Below, in pieces: positions 44,361-53,662 of a stretch of DNA of 64,000 nucleotides. This DNA is from Sansalvadorimonas sp965221135 (GTDB lineage Bacteria > Pseudomonadota > Gammaproteobacteria > Pseudomonadales > Endozoicomonadaceae): assembly GCA_965221135.1 (NCBI GenBank), contig CBDCRZ010000056.1:1-64000 (forward strand). Reading direction: 5' to 3'. Both the position numbers and the translations under genes were made by a program. Below the pieces are notes generated by a model. It ran no database searches, was not told where the DNA came from, and saw only the letters and a list, made by a program, of their open reading frames with translations. The stretch's first letter is position 1; each line of letters starts with the position of its first letter.

Positions 44361-45233
44361 ATGCAGCGCAAGTCTATCTGGAAGAAGTATATCTCTGGTT
44401 TGTTTGTAACCCTCGCATGTCTGGGTTTTGTCGGAGTTCCTGCCTGGGCTGCGGATTACAGTGACGGAGACATTCACAAAAATGACTATCGCTGGCTTCA
44501 GTTCAATCTGATGCAGAGTTTGGATAACAAACTTCCGTTCAACGTTGAGAAAGAAACCTATTTTGAGATGGAGTTTGGTGGTCGTAACGGCATTATACAG
44601 CTGTACGGATATCTGGATGTATTCGACATCTTGAATCGTAAAAAAGATGATCGACATAATGCCGACAACTTTTTCTTTAAGTTCGCTCCCCGTTTTTCTC
44701 TGGATGGTATAACTCGAAAAGATCTGTCCTTTGGTCCTGTGCAAGAGGTGTATGTTTCAACGCTGACGCATGTAGGGGACAAGGTGCTTTTTGAACATTT
44801 CATTGGATTGGGGGTAGATATTGATATGCCCTGGTTTGGTACTTGGGGTTCCAACCTGATGGCTCGTTATGTCAAAGAAAATTTTGGCGCTGCAGACGAG
44901 AAGAAGTGGAGTGGTTACATCTGGACCAACAACTGGTTTAAACCCTTCTACTTCTTTGACAACAAGAGTTTTATTTCTTACCAGGGTTATCTCGATATTA
45001 AATTTAAGTATGACAAACTTGCTAATGCCAAGCCTGCGAAACCTACGGACCCTACACGCACCAAAGACTCAGTGGAATGGTTTAACGGCTTTTACTGGCA
45101 TAACGACCAGTGGGCAGCGGGTTATGGTCTGAAGTATTACAAAGATATGGCTAACTTTAAGGATGGTTCCGGTAAGCCCAAGCAGACGACTACCGGCTTT
45201 GGTCACTACTTTGATGTGACCTATAAGTTCTAA
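44361..45233 (+). CDS. tsx: Tsx-like nucleoside-specific outer-membrane channel
   Basis: 290 residues from the ATG at 44361, preceded by TTAGGTGG; the longer frame from 44226 has no signal at its start. The signal peptide (KYISGLFVTLACLGFVGV, cleavage after AWA) leads into ADYSDGDIHKNDYRWLQFNL, a typical Tsx opening. Amphipathic strands and many aromatic residues follow, ending VTYKF with the terminal Phe used by outer-membrane barrel insertion. Tsx-family channels take up nucleosides. Only nine bases separate its stop from the stop of the converging SPOR gene. Confidence 0.85.
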   Translation: MQRKSIWKKYISGLFVTLACLGFVGVPAWAADYSDGDIHKNDYRWLQFNLMQSLDNKLPFNVEKETYFEMEFGGRNGIIQLYGYLDVFDILNRKKDDRHNADNFFFKFAPRFSLDGITRKDLSFGPVQEVYVSTLTHVGDKVLFEHFIGLGVDIDMPWFGTWGSNLMARYVKENFGAADEKKWSGYIWTNNWFKPFYFFDNKSFISYQGYLDIKFKYDKLANAKPAKPTDPTRTKDSVEWFNGFYWHNDQWAAGYGLKYYKDMANFKDGSGKPKQTTTGFGHYFDVTYKF

Positions 45234-45242
45234 TTAACCCCC

Positions 45243-48200
45243 TTAGCTGCCAGCGACATCCCTGAGGCCCGATACAGATCGGGTCCAGGGCTTCAGTTTG
45301 CTGGCCAGTTCCTGCAGTTCTGGTTGTTGCAAAGCCTGCAGTGCTGAACGGTAACTGTTGAACTGACCTTGAATCAGCACATACCAGTCTTTCTCATTAC
45401 GGCGGAAGTGAATGGTTTCTGCTGAGCGCAGAGCTGGGTACTTGTGTTTCAGGCTCTCCAGCATTTTCGGCTTATGGGCGGCCAGCCACTGAATAGTGAA
45501 GGTGCCTTCAGGAGACTGAAGGATTTTATTGGTGTGCTTATCCATGGGAACGCTGACCTGTGTAACCAAAGGTTGTTTCACTTCCGGAACCTTGTGCTTC
45601 AAGCTTGCCATTGGACGTGGCTTTGGGTTGAGGTGATAAGCCAGGGTCGCGTATCTAGGCGCGCCCAGTGCTTTTTCAACGCCTGTGTTATTGGTATAGC
45701 GCCCTTGAATCAGCAGGTACTGCACCTTCTTGTTGCGGGTGACCATCACAACTTCAGCATCATTCAGTTGCGGATAACGTTTCTTCAGGTCAACCAGAAT
45801 GCCGGGGTCTTCAGACTGCATCCATTGGATGGTGTATTGCCCCTGTGGCAAAGATGCTGGATTGTTTAGTGTGTTTCTTGATTGAGGCTTCGTAGTGTGC
45901 CGCTTTGGTTTGAGCAGCTTTAAGCTTTTCAGGCTGGCCAGAGGCCGGGTCCAGGGGTTCAGGCGCCTGGCCATATTCTTATATTCTGGTGAGCGCAACA
46001 GTGTCATGGCTGAATGAGTATTCTTATGAATACCTGTCAGCAGCAGATACCAGATTTTCCCCTTACTCAGAAAGCGAACAACAGTGGCTTCCTTCAGTGT
46101 TGGGTAACGTCTTTGCAGCTTCAATATATGTGAAGGCTGTGTGGTAGACAGCCACTGAATCGACACACTCTGTGCTGGCGCATTCACCATTTGCTCAAGA
46201 GTGGCTGAAACGCGGTGGTGAGTTTTGGGTGGCAGGCTGACCTGCTGCATTCCTGCCATAGAGGAGGGTTGCTGGCGGTATTGAGGTATAGCTTGTTGTT
46301 GAGACCTGATTTGTTGAGACCCTGGCTGTTTGGGGTGAACAGATGACGCTGGCTGGGGTTTCACCTGAGCAGTTGGTTCTGGTGCCCGTTCCCGGGTTCT
46401 CTCAATCAACCGGTTAACAGAGTTGGGACCTTTCGGGATTTTCTTGTCAAAGCGATCAAAGGGGGAGCTTTGCTGAGATTTATTATTGCCCTGTGCGCCA
46501 GAGAATGAACCCGCTGATGTGGGTTCATCGGATGCTGCCATTTTATAAATATCTTTCGGAGAGATAGGTGGTGGACGTCTGAAGGTGTTCAGGTTGTGTT
46601 TCTTACGCAGAGCATCTGTGGAGTAAGACTGTCTCTCCTTGATATAACCACGCTCAGCGCCAGGCCATGAAGGTTCAGAGTACTGGGGCAGACCCGGTGC
46701 AAGGCGGCTGTTGGCGGTATATTCAGGTTCTGGCCAGTTTTTGTCATTGTTGGTGGGCAGCATCACCCTTTCAGGAACCCGGTCGGATACCGGGTTCTGT
46801 ACAGGAAGTGCCGCACGGCTGATCGACTGACCCGTTAAAGACCAGCTTTGGATGACGGAAGCCTCAGTTTTGCGTTTTTTTTGAGGAGCGCGAACCTGAC
46901 TGTTAACTGTCTGGCTTCTGGGAAGAGTAATGCCGTTGGGTGTCACAAAAGTATTCGCAGGCCGACTGCTGGCAAGGTTCTGCTGATGACCTTTCCAGGG
47001 CAGGTTTGTACCTGATGGAGCATGTTTCCACTGTTCCGGAGCGGCTTTGCTCCGCCAGGGCATGTTTTGAGTCGAAGCTTTAACAAATTTCGGAGCGGCC
47101 CGGGAAAGCCGCTCATTAGGAGTGACTTCAACATCGGGAAGCCAGACTGGCTGAGGCTGAGGCTGAGGAGCAATCTGAGTCTGTTGAACTCGATTCATGC
47201 CGGGTAGCTGGTTCTTTGCGGTAAGCCCGGAAGGTGAAATGCCTTCCTGCTGCGCACGACTTAAAGCGAGTTTGAACGCAGGCATATTTTTATGGGCAGA
47301 CTTCACACTGCGGGGAGAGGCAATCTCACTGGAAAAAGGTTCTGAGGTAGTGTGTACCAGAGCTGGAGCTGAGATCTGGTGTGCCAACAGGCTTCTGCCA
47401 AAGGCTCGGTGCGGAGGTTGAGGCTGTTCTTTATGTTTTATCTGAGGAGCTGTTGCGGTGATCTCTTCAAGCGAGAGGGTTGATTGATTTTCAGAGCTTT
47501 CTGTTACAGAGGGAGCTGTGTTTGAGAGATCAAGGCTGCTGACCAGTTGAAGGTCAGGGTTGCCTGCCTGCTCATCAGATGTGGAGTGAGCTTTAGCCCA
47601 TAACTCTTCATTCTCTTCTATAGCCTGTTCATTTGATGCTTCTCTCTCTACAGCAGGCTCTTCAGCCCAGGCTGTACGTTGTTCTGCCTGCTGAAGCCAA
47701 TCATCGGCGTAGAGCTTCTGCTTCTTATTGTCAGTCTCTTTCCTTAAGACTGGCTCTTCCTTCTCGCTCTCATCCAGATCAGCAATCGCATCCTGACGAT
47801 TTCCTGTTTTAGCATTTAAGAGGGTGTCTGATTCCGGTGTCACTGACTTTTCAGGTGTATCTTCCGATGCCCAGGAGGCTCGCCTTTGGGCTTTCTCCAA
47901 CCACTCTGTTAACAGTACAGAGCGATTCACTTCTTCTTCGGTCACTCCATCACTGTTAAGGGATGAGCGCTGCTGAGCCTTCCTGCGCGGCAATAAAGTT
48001 TGGTCGTCGGGCCAGGCCGTTTTGGCTTTCAGACGCGACACCCAGTCACTGTCCGCCATAGAACGATGCAAAGGGTTGTGGGGCTGCTTATGTTGGGGGA
48101 GCTGTTGGGTGTTCTCGATTGTTTTCTGCTGATGGGTCTTTGCAGGTGAATCAATGGGTGTCCAGGATTGGCTGCTCGAATGAGTTGTAGTTAATTGAGG

Positions 48201-48629
48201 TTCTGATGTGTGGATGTCCTCAATTGAGCTGTCATCAGTTTTGGTGGCGTAAAACTCATCGGCAGGAGCTTCTGCCTGCTTGTTTTTGGCAGATGCATTT
48301 GAGTCTGGCTTTGAGTCTGGCTTTGAGTCTGCTTTCTGGTCTGAAGATTCCTGACTTTTTTTATAAGCCTTTTGCATCAGGTTAGAGAGGCTGCCTCTCA
48401 GGGTGCTGCGCTTGCCGCCAATCTGTTCGAGTTTGTCTGCGTAAGGCATGCCGGGTTCGGGGCTGCAGCGCCAGTCCTGGTGTAAACCGGCGGTACATTC
48501 CCAACTGGCTGAGTAAGAAGTCTTAGGCGGTGTTTCAGAACGAGAGGCGGGTGCAAACGTGCCGCTGCCAAGGGCAGCCGCAACACTGAGAGCTAACAGA
48601 GTCGGCAGGGAGCATCTGCGTCCATTCAT
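45243..48629 (-). CDS. Exported protein with three C-terminal SPOR-like domains
   Basis: 1128 residues. Signal peptide (LPTLLALSVAAALGSGTFA). A short Cys-containing segment (ECTAGLHQDWRCSPEPG) follows, then about 800 residues rich in Gln, Pro, Ser and charged residues, probably disordered. Within it a motif like WLxxAxxRxxWA recurs three times (WVSRLKAKTAWPDD, WLEKAQRRASWASE, WLQQAEQRTAWAEE). The last 270 residues hold three related units of about 80 residues: starting IQWLSTTQPSHILKLQRRYP, IQWMQSEDPGILVDLKKRYP and IQWLAAHKPKMLESLKHKYP, each with a W/QYLLIQG strand. They resemble SPOR domains of the DamX type, which bind denuded septal peptidoglycan. A division-site or cell-wall role is likely; three in a row is unusual. 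Confidence 0.8.
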   Translation of the reverse strand: MNGRRCSLPTLLALSVAAALGSGTFAPASRSETPPKTSYSASWECTAGLHQDWRCSPEPGMPYADKLEQIGGKRSTLRGSLSNLMQKAYKKSQESSDQKADSKPDSKPDSNASAKNKQAEAPADEFYATKTDDSSIEDIHTSEPQLTTTHSSSQSWTPIDSPAKTHQQKTIENTQQLPQHKQPHNPLHRSMADSDWVSRLKAKTAWPDDQTLLPRRKAQQRSSLNSDGVTEEEVNRSVLLTEWLEKAQRRASWASEDTPEKSVTPESDTLLNAKTGNRQDAIADLDESEKEEPVLRKETDNKKQKLYADDWLQQAEQRTAWAEEPAVEREASNEQAIEENEELWAKAHSTSDEQAGNPDLQLVSSLDLSNTAPSVTESSENQSTLSLEEITATAPQIKHKEQPQPPHRAFGRSLLAHQISAPALVHTTSEPFSSEIASPRSVKSAHKNMPAFKLALSRAQQEGISPSGLTAKNQLPGMNRVQQTQIAPQPQPQPVWLPDVEVTPNERLSRAAPKFVKASTQNMPWRSKAAPEQWKHAPSGTNLPWKGHQQNLASSRPANTFVTPNGITLPRSQTVNSQVRAPQKKRKTEASVIQSWSLTGQSISRAALPVQNPVSDRVPERVMLPTNNDKNWPEPEYTANSRLAPGLPQYSEPSWPGAERGYIKERQSYSTDALRKKHNLNTFRRPPPISPKDIYKMAASDEPTSAGSFSGAQGNNKSQQSSPFDRFDKKIPKGPNSVNRLIERTRERAPEPTAQVKPQPASSVHPKQPGSQQIRSQQQAIPQYRQQPSSMAGMQQVSLPPKTHHRVSATLEQMVNAPAQSVSIQWLSTTQPSHILKLQRRYPTLKEATVVRFLSKGKIWYLLLTGIHKNTHSAMTLLRSPEYKNMARRLNPWTRPLASLKSLKLLKPKRHTTKPQSRNTLNNPASLPQGQYTIQWMQSEDPGILVDLKKRYPQLNDAEVVMVTRNKKVQYLLIQGRYTNNTGVEKALGAPRYATLAYHLNPKPRPMASLKHKVPEVKQPLVTQVSVPMDKHTNKILQSPEGTFTIQWLAAHKPKMLESLKHKYPALRSAETIHFRRNEKDWYVLIQGQFNSYRSALQALQQPELQELASKLKPWTRSVSGLRDVAGS

Positions 48630-48747
48630 TGAAATTTTCCATGGCGTACACTTTTCAATCTAAGTTATCGGCCATCTTTTGCAAGATATTGGAAAACAGT
48701 CAGGTTTTCTGTCAGCTCTCTCTCTGTTCTTAAAACGTGTTGCGCAT

Positions 48748-49128
48748 TTACATCAGTTCTTGAATGTAAGAAGGGAGTGTTTGTTCTGTCTTGTCGGCTT
48801 TGAGTGCGCAGTTCTGTTCATTGGCAAAGCGTGTCAGTTCGGCGACCATGCGTCGGCCAACACCGCGGTCGCGGGTTACGGTGCGAACACTTAACCATTT
48901 CAATTGCCAGAGTCCTTCCTGAGACTGGTCGATAATCGCTGCGCCCAATAGTCGGTCATTAAAGCGGGCACCATATAAATGCAGGCCAGTGGTGCTCAGC
49001 GCTGAAGTTATCCACTGTTCTGCTTGCGCAGGGGTTTGCAGCCATTCAGGGGCGTCGGTATGGATTTTCACCATATCCTGATGGTCTTCGGGGTTCAGGG
49101 TGTCAAAGTGTTCAATATATGTGGGCAT
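48748..49128 (-). CDS. PanM/PanZ-like GNAT acetyltransferase-fold protein
   Basis: 126 residues from the ATG at 49128, which follows CAGGAGCCGGTT; the frame extends upstream but without a binding site. The segment LYGARFNDRLLGAAIID followed by LSVRTVTRDRGVGRRMVAEL matches the GNAT acetyl-CoA loop (R-x-x-G-V/I-G) and is close to PanM (YAARFNERLLAAV ... REVTRRRGVG), the factor that triggers self-cleavage of aspartate decarboxylase PanD for pantothenate synthesis. It may instead be another small GNAT enzyme. It stands alone, oriented away from the his genes. Confidence 0.65.
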   Translation of the reverse strand: MPTYIEHFDTLNPEDHQDMVKIHTDAPEWLQTPAQAEQWITSALSTTGLHLYGARFNDRLLGAAIIDQSQEGLWQLKWLSVRTVTRDRGVGRRMVAELTRFANEQNCALKADKTEQTLPSYIQELM

Positions 49129-49341
49129 AACCGGCTCCTGAGAAAACGATTCGCATAATAAGAGCCGTGACGGGAATAACAAGCATCGGCAGGTGGGAAA
49201 CTGGCGGATACAAACATATAATTCACCCACAAAGATGAAAAATGTTGTCACTGTGCTGAAACGTTAGAACACTTAAAAAGTGTACCAGCCTGATGATTTC
49301 TCAAAAAACAGAGACCACTCTCCCAACTGGAAGAACACACC

Positions 49342-49944
49342 ATGGTCAACGCTGCACCGCGCAAGGCGAATATCGCAAGGGACACCCTTGAGACCCAGAT
49401 TAAAGTCGAGATCAATCTGGACGGAACCGGCTCTGCTGCGTTCGATACCGGCGTACCTTTTCTCGAACATATGATGGACCAGATCGCCCGCCATGGTCTT
49501 ATCGACCTGAATGTTCAGGCTAATGGTGACCGTCATATTGATGATCACCACACCGTAGAAGATATCGGCATTACCCTCGGTCAGGCGTTTGATAAGGCTG
49601 TTGGGGATAAAAAAGGCATCCGCCGTTACGGCCATGCTTATGTCCCTCTGGATGAAGCCCTTTCCCGCGTGGTAATTGATTTCTCTGGCCGCCCCGGTCT
49701 GGTGTTCAATGTTGATTACACCCGCGCCTCCGTCGGTGGTTTTGATGTGGATCTGTTCCAGGAATTCTTCCAGGGCTTTGTGAACCACGCCAAGGTCACT
49801 CTGCATGTGGATAACCTGCGTGGCTCCAACACCCACCACCAGATTGAAACTGTCTTTAAGGCGTTCGGCCGTGCTCTGCGTATGGCGCTGGAAGCGGATG
49901 AGCGTATGGCGGGCCAGATGCCGTCAACCAAGGGCACGCTGTAA
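49342..49944 (+). CDS. hisB: Imidazoleglycerol-phosphate dehydratase
   Basis: 200 residues, the monofunctional form without the phosphatase domain found in E. coli. Catalyses the sixth step of histidine synthesis. The two metal-binding histidine motifs are clear: FLEHMMDQIARHG and DDHHTVEDIG, with the second pair as GSNTHHQIE in the C-terminal half (NHAKVTLHV before it). Start ATG at 49342 follows GGAAGAACACACC. First gene of hisB-hisH-hisF. Confidence 0.96.
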   Translation: MVNAAPRKANIARDTLETQIKVEINLDGTGSAAFDTGVPFLEHMMDQIARHGLIDLNVQANGDRHIDDHHTVEDIGITLGQAFDKAVGDKKGIRRYGHAYVPLDEALSRVVIDFSGRPGLVFNVDYTRASVGGFDVDLFQEFFQGFVNHAKVTLHVDNLRGSNTHHQIETVFKAFGRALRMALEADERMAGQMPSTKGTL

Positions 49945-49993
49945 TCAGCTAACCAGGCAGCTTTTGTTGGAATAAAGGGCGGGAAGTAAGTAC

Positions 49994-50629
49994 ATGCAAA
50001 CAGTTGCAGTTATAGATTACGGCATGGGCAATCTGCACTCGGCGGCCAAGGCTCTTGAGCATGTGGCACCTGAAGGCATGAAGGTTGTGGTGACTTCGGA
50101 TGAAAAAGTTATCCACAAGGCTGACCGGGTAGTGCTGCCGGGGGTTGGGGCGATTCGTGACTGCATGGCAGAGATTCGCAGGCTGGGTGTTGATGAGCTG
50201 GTAAAGGATGTGGTGCAAACCAAACCTTTACTGGGTATCTGCGTTGGTATGCAGGTGCTGCTGGATCACAGTGAAGAGAATGATGGCATCGACTGCATGG
50301 GTCTTCTGCCCGGCAGTGTTCGCTACTTTGGCCGTGATCTTCACGAGAACGGTGAACACCTGAAAGTTCCTCATATGGGCTGGAGCCGTGTGCAGCAGTC
50401 AGACCACGTTCTGTGGGATGGCATTGAAGACAACAGCCGTTTCTATTTTGTGCACAGCTACTATGCCCGCTGTCCAGAACGCTCTCTGGTGGCAGGCACC
50501 TGCCAATACGGTGTTGAGCTGGATGCAGCACTGACCAGAGATAATCTGTTCGCAGTGCAGTTCCACCCGGAAAAGAGTGCAGCTGCTGGTTTGAAGTTGT
50601 TAGGCAACTTCCTTCGCTGGAATCCATAA
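49994..50629 (+). CDS. hisH: Imidazole glycerol phosphate synthase, glutaminase subunit
   Basis: 211 residues. Class I glutamine amidotransferase that supplies ammonia to HisF. Opens with VAVIDYGMGNLHSAAKALEH; the nucleophile Cys is in LGICVGMQVLL and the His-Glu pair in FAVQFHPEKS. 49 bases after hisB and 10 before hisF. In most gammaproteobacteria hisA lies between hisH and hisF; here it is absent. Confidence 0.96.
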   Translation: MQTVAVIDYGMGNLHSAAKALEHVAPEGMKVVVTSDEKVIHKADRVVLPGVGAIRDCMAEIRRLGVDELVKDVVQTKPLLGICVGMQVLLDHSEENDGIDCMGLLPGSVRYFGRDLHENGEHLKVPHMGWSRVQQSDHVLWDGIEDNSRFYFVHSYYARCPERSLVAGTCQYGVELDAALTRDNLFAVQFHPEKSAAAGLKLLGNFLRWNP

Positions 50630-50639
50630 GGGGAGACCT

Positions 50640-51413
50640 ATGGGACTCGCAAAAAGAATTATTCCCTGCCTGGATGTTGATAACGGGCGGGTTGTGAAGG
50701 GTGTTCAGTTTGTGGATATCCGTGACGCCGGTGACCCGGTGGAAGTGGCCCGTCGTTATGATGAGCAGGGCGCGGATGAGATCACCTTCCTGGATATTAC
50801 CGCCAGTAGCGATGACCGGGAAACAACCGTTCATACCGTGGAAGCCATTGCCAGTGAGGTGTTTATTCCCCTGACTGTCGGCGGTGGTATTCGCAAGCTG
50901 GACGATATTCGCACCATGCTCAATGCCGGTGCCGATAAGGTCAGCATTAATACGGCGGCGGTGTTTAACCCGGAGTTTGTTCGGGAAGCTGCGCAGAAGT
51001 TTGGTTCCCAGTGCATAGTCGTGGCGATTGATGCCAAGAAGGTCAGCCAGCCCGGTGAAGAAGATCGCTGGGAGATCTTTACCCACGGTGGTCGCAAGCC
51101 AACAGGTTTGGATGCCGTTGAGTGGGCAAAGAAGATGGAAGAGTTCGGTGCAGGAGAGATTCTGCTCACCAGCATGGATCAGGACGGCGTAAAGAACGGT
51201 TATGACCTGGGTGTGACCCGAGCCATCTCTGAAGCGGTTGTGATTCCCGTGATTGCTTCCGGCGGTGCCGGTGACTTACAGCATCTGGTGGAAGGCATTA
51301 CCAAAGGCAAGGCCGATGCTGTTTTGGCGGCATCGATCTTCCACTTTGGTCAGCACACCATCCCTGAAGCCAAAGAGTATATGGCGGAACGGGGTGTGGA
51401 GATGCGGCTGTAA
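50640..51413 (+). CDS. hisF: Imidazole glycerol phosphate synthase, cyclase subunit
   Basis: 257 residues, TIM barrel. Converts PRFAR and HisH-derived ammonia to imidazole glycerol phosphate and AICAR. Diagnostic ends: IPCLDVDNGRVVKGVQFVDI with the catalytic Asp11 position, and the second Asp in LLTSMDQDGVKNGYD. Phosphate-binding loops GGGIRK and ASGGAG are present. ATG follows AAGGGGAGACCT. Last gene of the cluster. Confidence 0.97.
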   Translation: MGLAKRIIPCLDVDNGRVVKGVQFVDIRDAGDPVEVARRYDEQGADEITFLDITASSDDRETTVHTVEAIASEVFIPLTVGGGIRKLDDIRTMLNAGADKVSINTAAVFNPEFVREAAQKFGSQCIVVAIDAKKVSQPGEEDRWEIFTHGGRKPTGLDAVEWAKKMEEFGAGEILLTSMDQDGVKNGYDLGVTRAISEAVVIPVIASGGAGDLQHLVEGITKGKADAVLAASIFHFGQHTIPEAKEYMAERGVEMRL

Positions 51414-51437
51414 TCTCACGCTAATGCTTGAACCGCT

Positions 51438-52178
51438 TTATTTCATCCCTAAACGTTTGGCGAGTCGGTGCAGGTTCCCTGCATCGATCCCAAGCTCTTT
51501 TGCGGCTTTCGCCCAGTTGTTCTCTTTTTGATTCAGGCAGTGATTAATAAGTTGTCGCTGAAAGTCATCCGTTGCGTCCTTCAGGTTTTTTGAAGAGAAG
51601 CTGACAGGCATGTTCAGGTTGGCAGGCTGCTGTGTTGAGTGGCCTCTTTTATTACCACTGCTTTCCTCTCTTTCCAGCTTCTCCAACAGCAATGCATTAT
51701 TGAGTGAAGCGGAGGCAATGGCGCTGACGGTGCGCAGGTCATCATCAGTGAAACCGTCGAACTGGTCTGGGGTAAAGCCATCAATAGTAAGCGCACCAAT
51801 TAAACGTTCATCAGCGGTGAGTGGCAGGCCGACACAGGCGTGGACTTTCAGTTCACCTTCTATCGAGGGAATCAAGCCATCGTAAGGGTCGGGCAGGCGG
51901 CTGTCGGCAGGAAAGCGCACTATGTCGCCAGCCCGGGCAATGGCTTCCAGCCGTGGGTGTTCTGCCAGTGCGAACTGACGGCCGAGAACATCCGGTGCCA
52001 GTCCATCAATAGAGAGCGGCACAAACTGATCTTCATGCAGTACAAGCAGTGCCGAGGCTTCGCAGTGGAACAGATCACGCACTATCGAAAGCATGCGATT
52101 GAAAGGGTCCTGTGAAGAGAGACCGGAGGTCATCTCAAGGGCGAGTTTGGTGAGATCGGTGACATTGTGAGTCGTCAT
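51438..52178 (-). CDS. NorR-like regulator lacking the AAA+ domain
   Basis: 246 residues against about 505-530 for NorR. The N-terminal GAF domain is NorR-like (EMTSGLSSQDPFNRMLSIVR, LSIDGLAPDVLGRQFALAEH, RFPADSRLPDPYDGL), the part that senses NO through a mononuclear iron. The C-terminus is the NorR Fis-type helix-turn-helix (DFQRQLINHCLNQKENNWAK, NLHRLAKRLGMK). The central sigma-54 AAA+ domain is missing and replaced by a 35-residue linker; no frameshift is visible, so it looks like an in-frame deletion. It could still bind DNA, but cannot activate sigma-54 transcription. Divergent from the norV remnant, as in the classical norR-norVW arrangement. Confidence 0.85.
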   Translation of the reverse strand: MTTHNVTDLTKLALEMTSGLSSQDPFNRMLSIVRDLFHCEASALLVLHEDQFVPLSIDGLAPDVLGRQFALAEHPRLEAIARAGDIVRFPADSRLPDPYDGLIPSIEGELKVHACVGLPLTADERLIGALTIDGFTPDQFDGFTDDDLRTVSAIASASLNNALLLEKLEREESSGNKRGHSTQQPANLNMPVSFSSKNLKDATDDFQRQLINHCLNQKENNWAKAAKELGIDAGNLHRLAKRLGMK

Positions 52179-52222
52179 ACTGCGCCAAGGCTGAATTCAA
52201 CAGAGAGATTAAAACAGCATGA

Positions 52223-52278
52223 TGTCAAAAAGACACTGGATGTCTATATGACAATATTTTCTTGGTGTCATTATGACA
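52223..52278. promoter_or_regulatory. Three NorR-type enhancer sites
   Basis: TGTCAAAAAGACA (52223-52235), TGTCTATATGACA (52241-52253) and TGTCATTATGACA (52266-52278) all fit the NorR consensus GT-N7-AC and share the palindrome TGTC-N5-GACA. E. coli norV also has three such sites upstream of a sigma-54 promoter. Confidence 0.85.
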
Positions 52279-52343
52279 TTGCTGAATGAGTTAAAGGAAT
52301 GAAAAAATAAACAAATCCTTTAGAATCAACAAGATATAAAGTC

Positions 52344-52359
52344 TGGCACAACGCGTGCT
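52344..52359 (+). promoter_or_regulatory. Sigma-54 promoter (-24/-12) facing norV
   Basis: TGGCAC (52344-52349) and TGCT (52356-52359) with GG and GC exactly 12 bases apart, matching TGGCAC-N5-TTGCW except one base. About 70-120 bp downstream of the three enhancer sites. Confidence 0.8.
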
Positions 52360-52440
52360 CTAGTGGAGATATATCTGCAAACACGCAGTCACATATTTTT
52401 GAGAAGACGCTGAAAGGTGGCTTTCGCTGGAGAGACAAGC

Positions 52441-53018
52441 ATGACTATTCCTATCAAAGACAACATTCACCGGGTTGAACAACGTGACTGGGAACTCCGT
52501 GATTTCCACGGTACCGAGTACAAAACCACCAAAGGCACCAGCTACAACAGCTACCTGATTCGTGAAGAAAAGACTGTGCTGATCGATACCGTCGACAGGC
52601 TGGAAGCGGATTGGTAGTCGCCAGGATTAATGAAGTGCTGAGCTTTAATCTGCCGGTGGATATGATCGCCATTTCCCATGGTTGTGTATGGCGAGACAAT
52701 CCTGTGCAGATTATCGAGAAGTATCTGGAATGGGCGGGTGCGCAGCATAATGGCGGTTATCAGGAAGATCGCATCACTATCTTTTGCGACTCAATGTCTA
52801 ACAACACCCGTATGATGGCAGACGCCATTGCTCAGGGTATCCATGAAGTGGACCCTCAGGTTGCTGTGAAGGTGTTTAATGTTTCCCGTCACGACAAGAA
52901 CGAGATTCTGACTAACGTATTCCGTTCCAAGGCTGTTCTGGTGGGTTCTTCCACCATGAATAATGTGATGATGCCTAAGAAGCCTGGCAGCCTGATCGCT
53001 GTTGGCCTGAATAGATAG
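52441..53018 (+). pseudogene. norV: Flavorubredoxin norV, two large deletions
   Basis: Two pieces of NorV (anaerobic nitric oxide reductase flavorubredoxin, about 480 residues) remain. 52441-52590 matches the N-terminus (DNIHRVEQRDWELRDFHGTE, SYNSYLIREEKTVLIDTVD). Then the reading jumps, with a frame change and stop at 52615-52617, to ARINEVLSFNLPVDMIAISH and the flavodoxin start ITIFCDSMSNNTRMMADAIA. It ends soon after NVMMPK with foreign codons. The first deletion removes the HxExD iron-binding region; the second removes the rest of the flavodoxin domain and the rubredoxin. The product cannot reduce NO. The start retains a good site (GGAGAGACAAGC). Confidence 0.9.
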
Positions 53019-53057
53019 AAAGATATTTAGAACGAGTTAGAGAAGGAAAGTGTCTTC

Positions 53058-53633
53058 ATGGTACAGCCCAAGCCCATCAGTTTTTCCGAAGCCGAACGTC
53101 TGAGTCTGATTTTTGATGCTGAAAACCGGGAAGAGTGGCAGCGCACGTCACACATCCTGAAAACCCTCGACCTGAAACCACATATGGTGATTGCCGATGT
53201 GGGTGCGGGTACCGGTTACTTCTCAAGCCAGTTTGCGGAACGGCTGCCAGAAGGCAAGGTCTATGCGCTGGACACTGAAGCGAACATGGTCAGCTATATG
53301 GACAATCGTTTTGCGGAAGAAGGGTATACCAATGTGGAGACAGGCCAGAGTGAACACACTAACCCCTGCCTGCCTAAAGGTCTGGATATCGTGTTTCTGG
53401 CTAACGTGTACCGGTTTATTAAAGAGCGTGATCTGTTCCTGAGCCATATGTTTGAACAGGTCGACCATAACGCGCAGGTGGTGTTTGTGGACTTCCGTGG
53501 CAGCAACGCCCGGGTTACGCCGCAGCAGGCTGTAAATGAAGTCACGAATGCCGGCTTTGAAGTGGTGGATATGGATATGACCGGATGCCCGGACCATTAC
53601 ATCCTGCGCTTCCGCAAGCCTGAAGCGGCCTGA
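53058..53633 (+). CDS. SAM-dependent methyltransferase
   Basis: 191 residues. Class I methyltransferase fold: motif I VIADVGAGTGYFSSQFAERL near residues 43-62, acidic end of strand 2 in VYALDTEANMV, and motif IV-like DIVFLANVYRF. Substrate unknown; it is similar in layout to small methyltransferases acting on metabolites or metalloids. It lies 39 bp after the norV remnant and 29 bp before a YeaR/TehB-type gene, so all three may share the sigma-54 promoter. Confidence 0.85.
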   Translation: MVQPKPISFSEAERLSLIFDAENREEWQRTSHILKTLDLKPHMVIADVGAGTGYFSSQFAERLPEGKVYALDTEANMVSYMDNRFAEEGYTNVETGQSEHTNPCLPKGLDIVFLANVYRFIKERDLFLSHMFEQVDHNAQVVFVDFRGSNARVTPQQAVNEVTNAGFEVVDMDMTGCPDHYILRFRKPEAA

Positions 53634-53662
53634 TTTCCACCTTATTTAAAGAGATAACAACT

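Noticed and set aside
50109..51086. 325-codon minus-strand frame
   Set aside because: Antisense to hisH and hisF, which are both clearly real.
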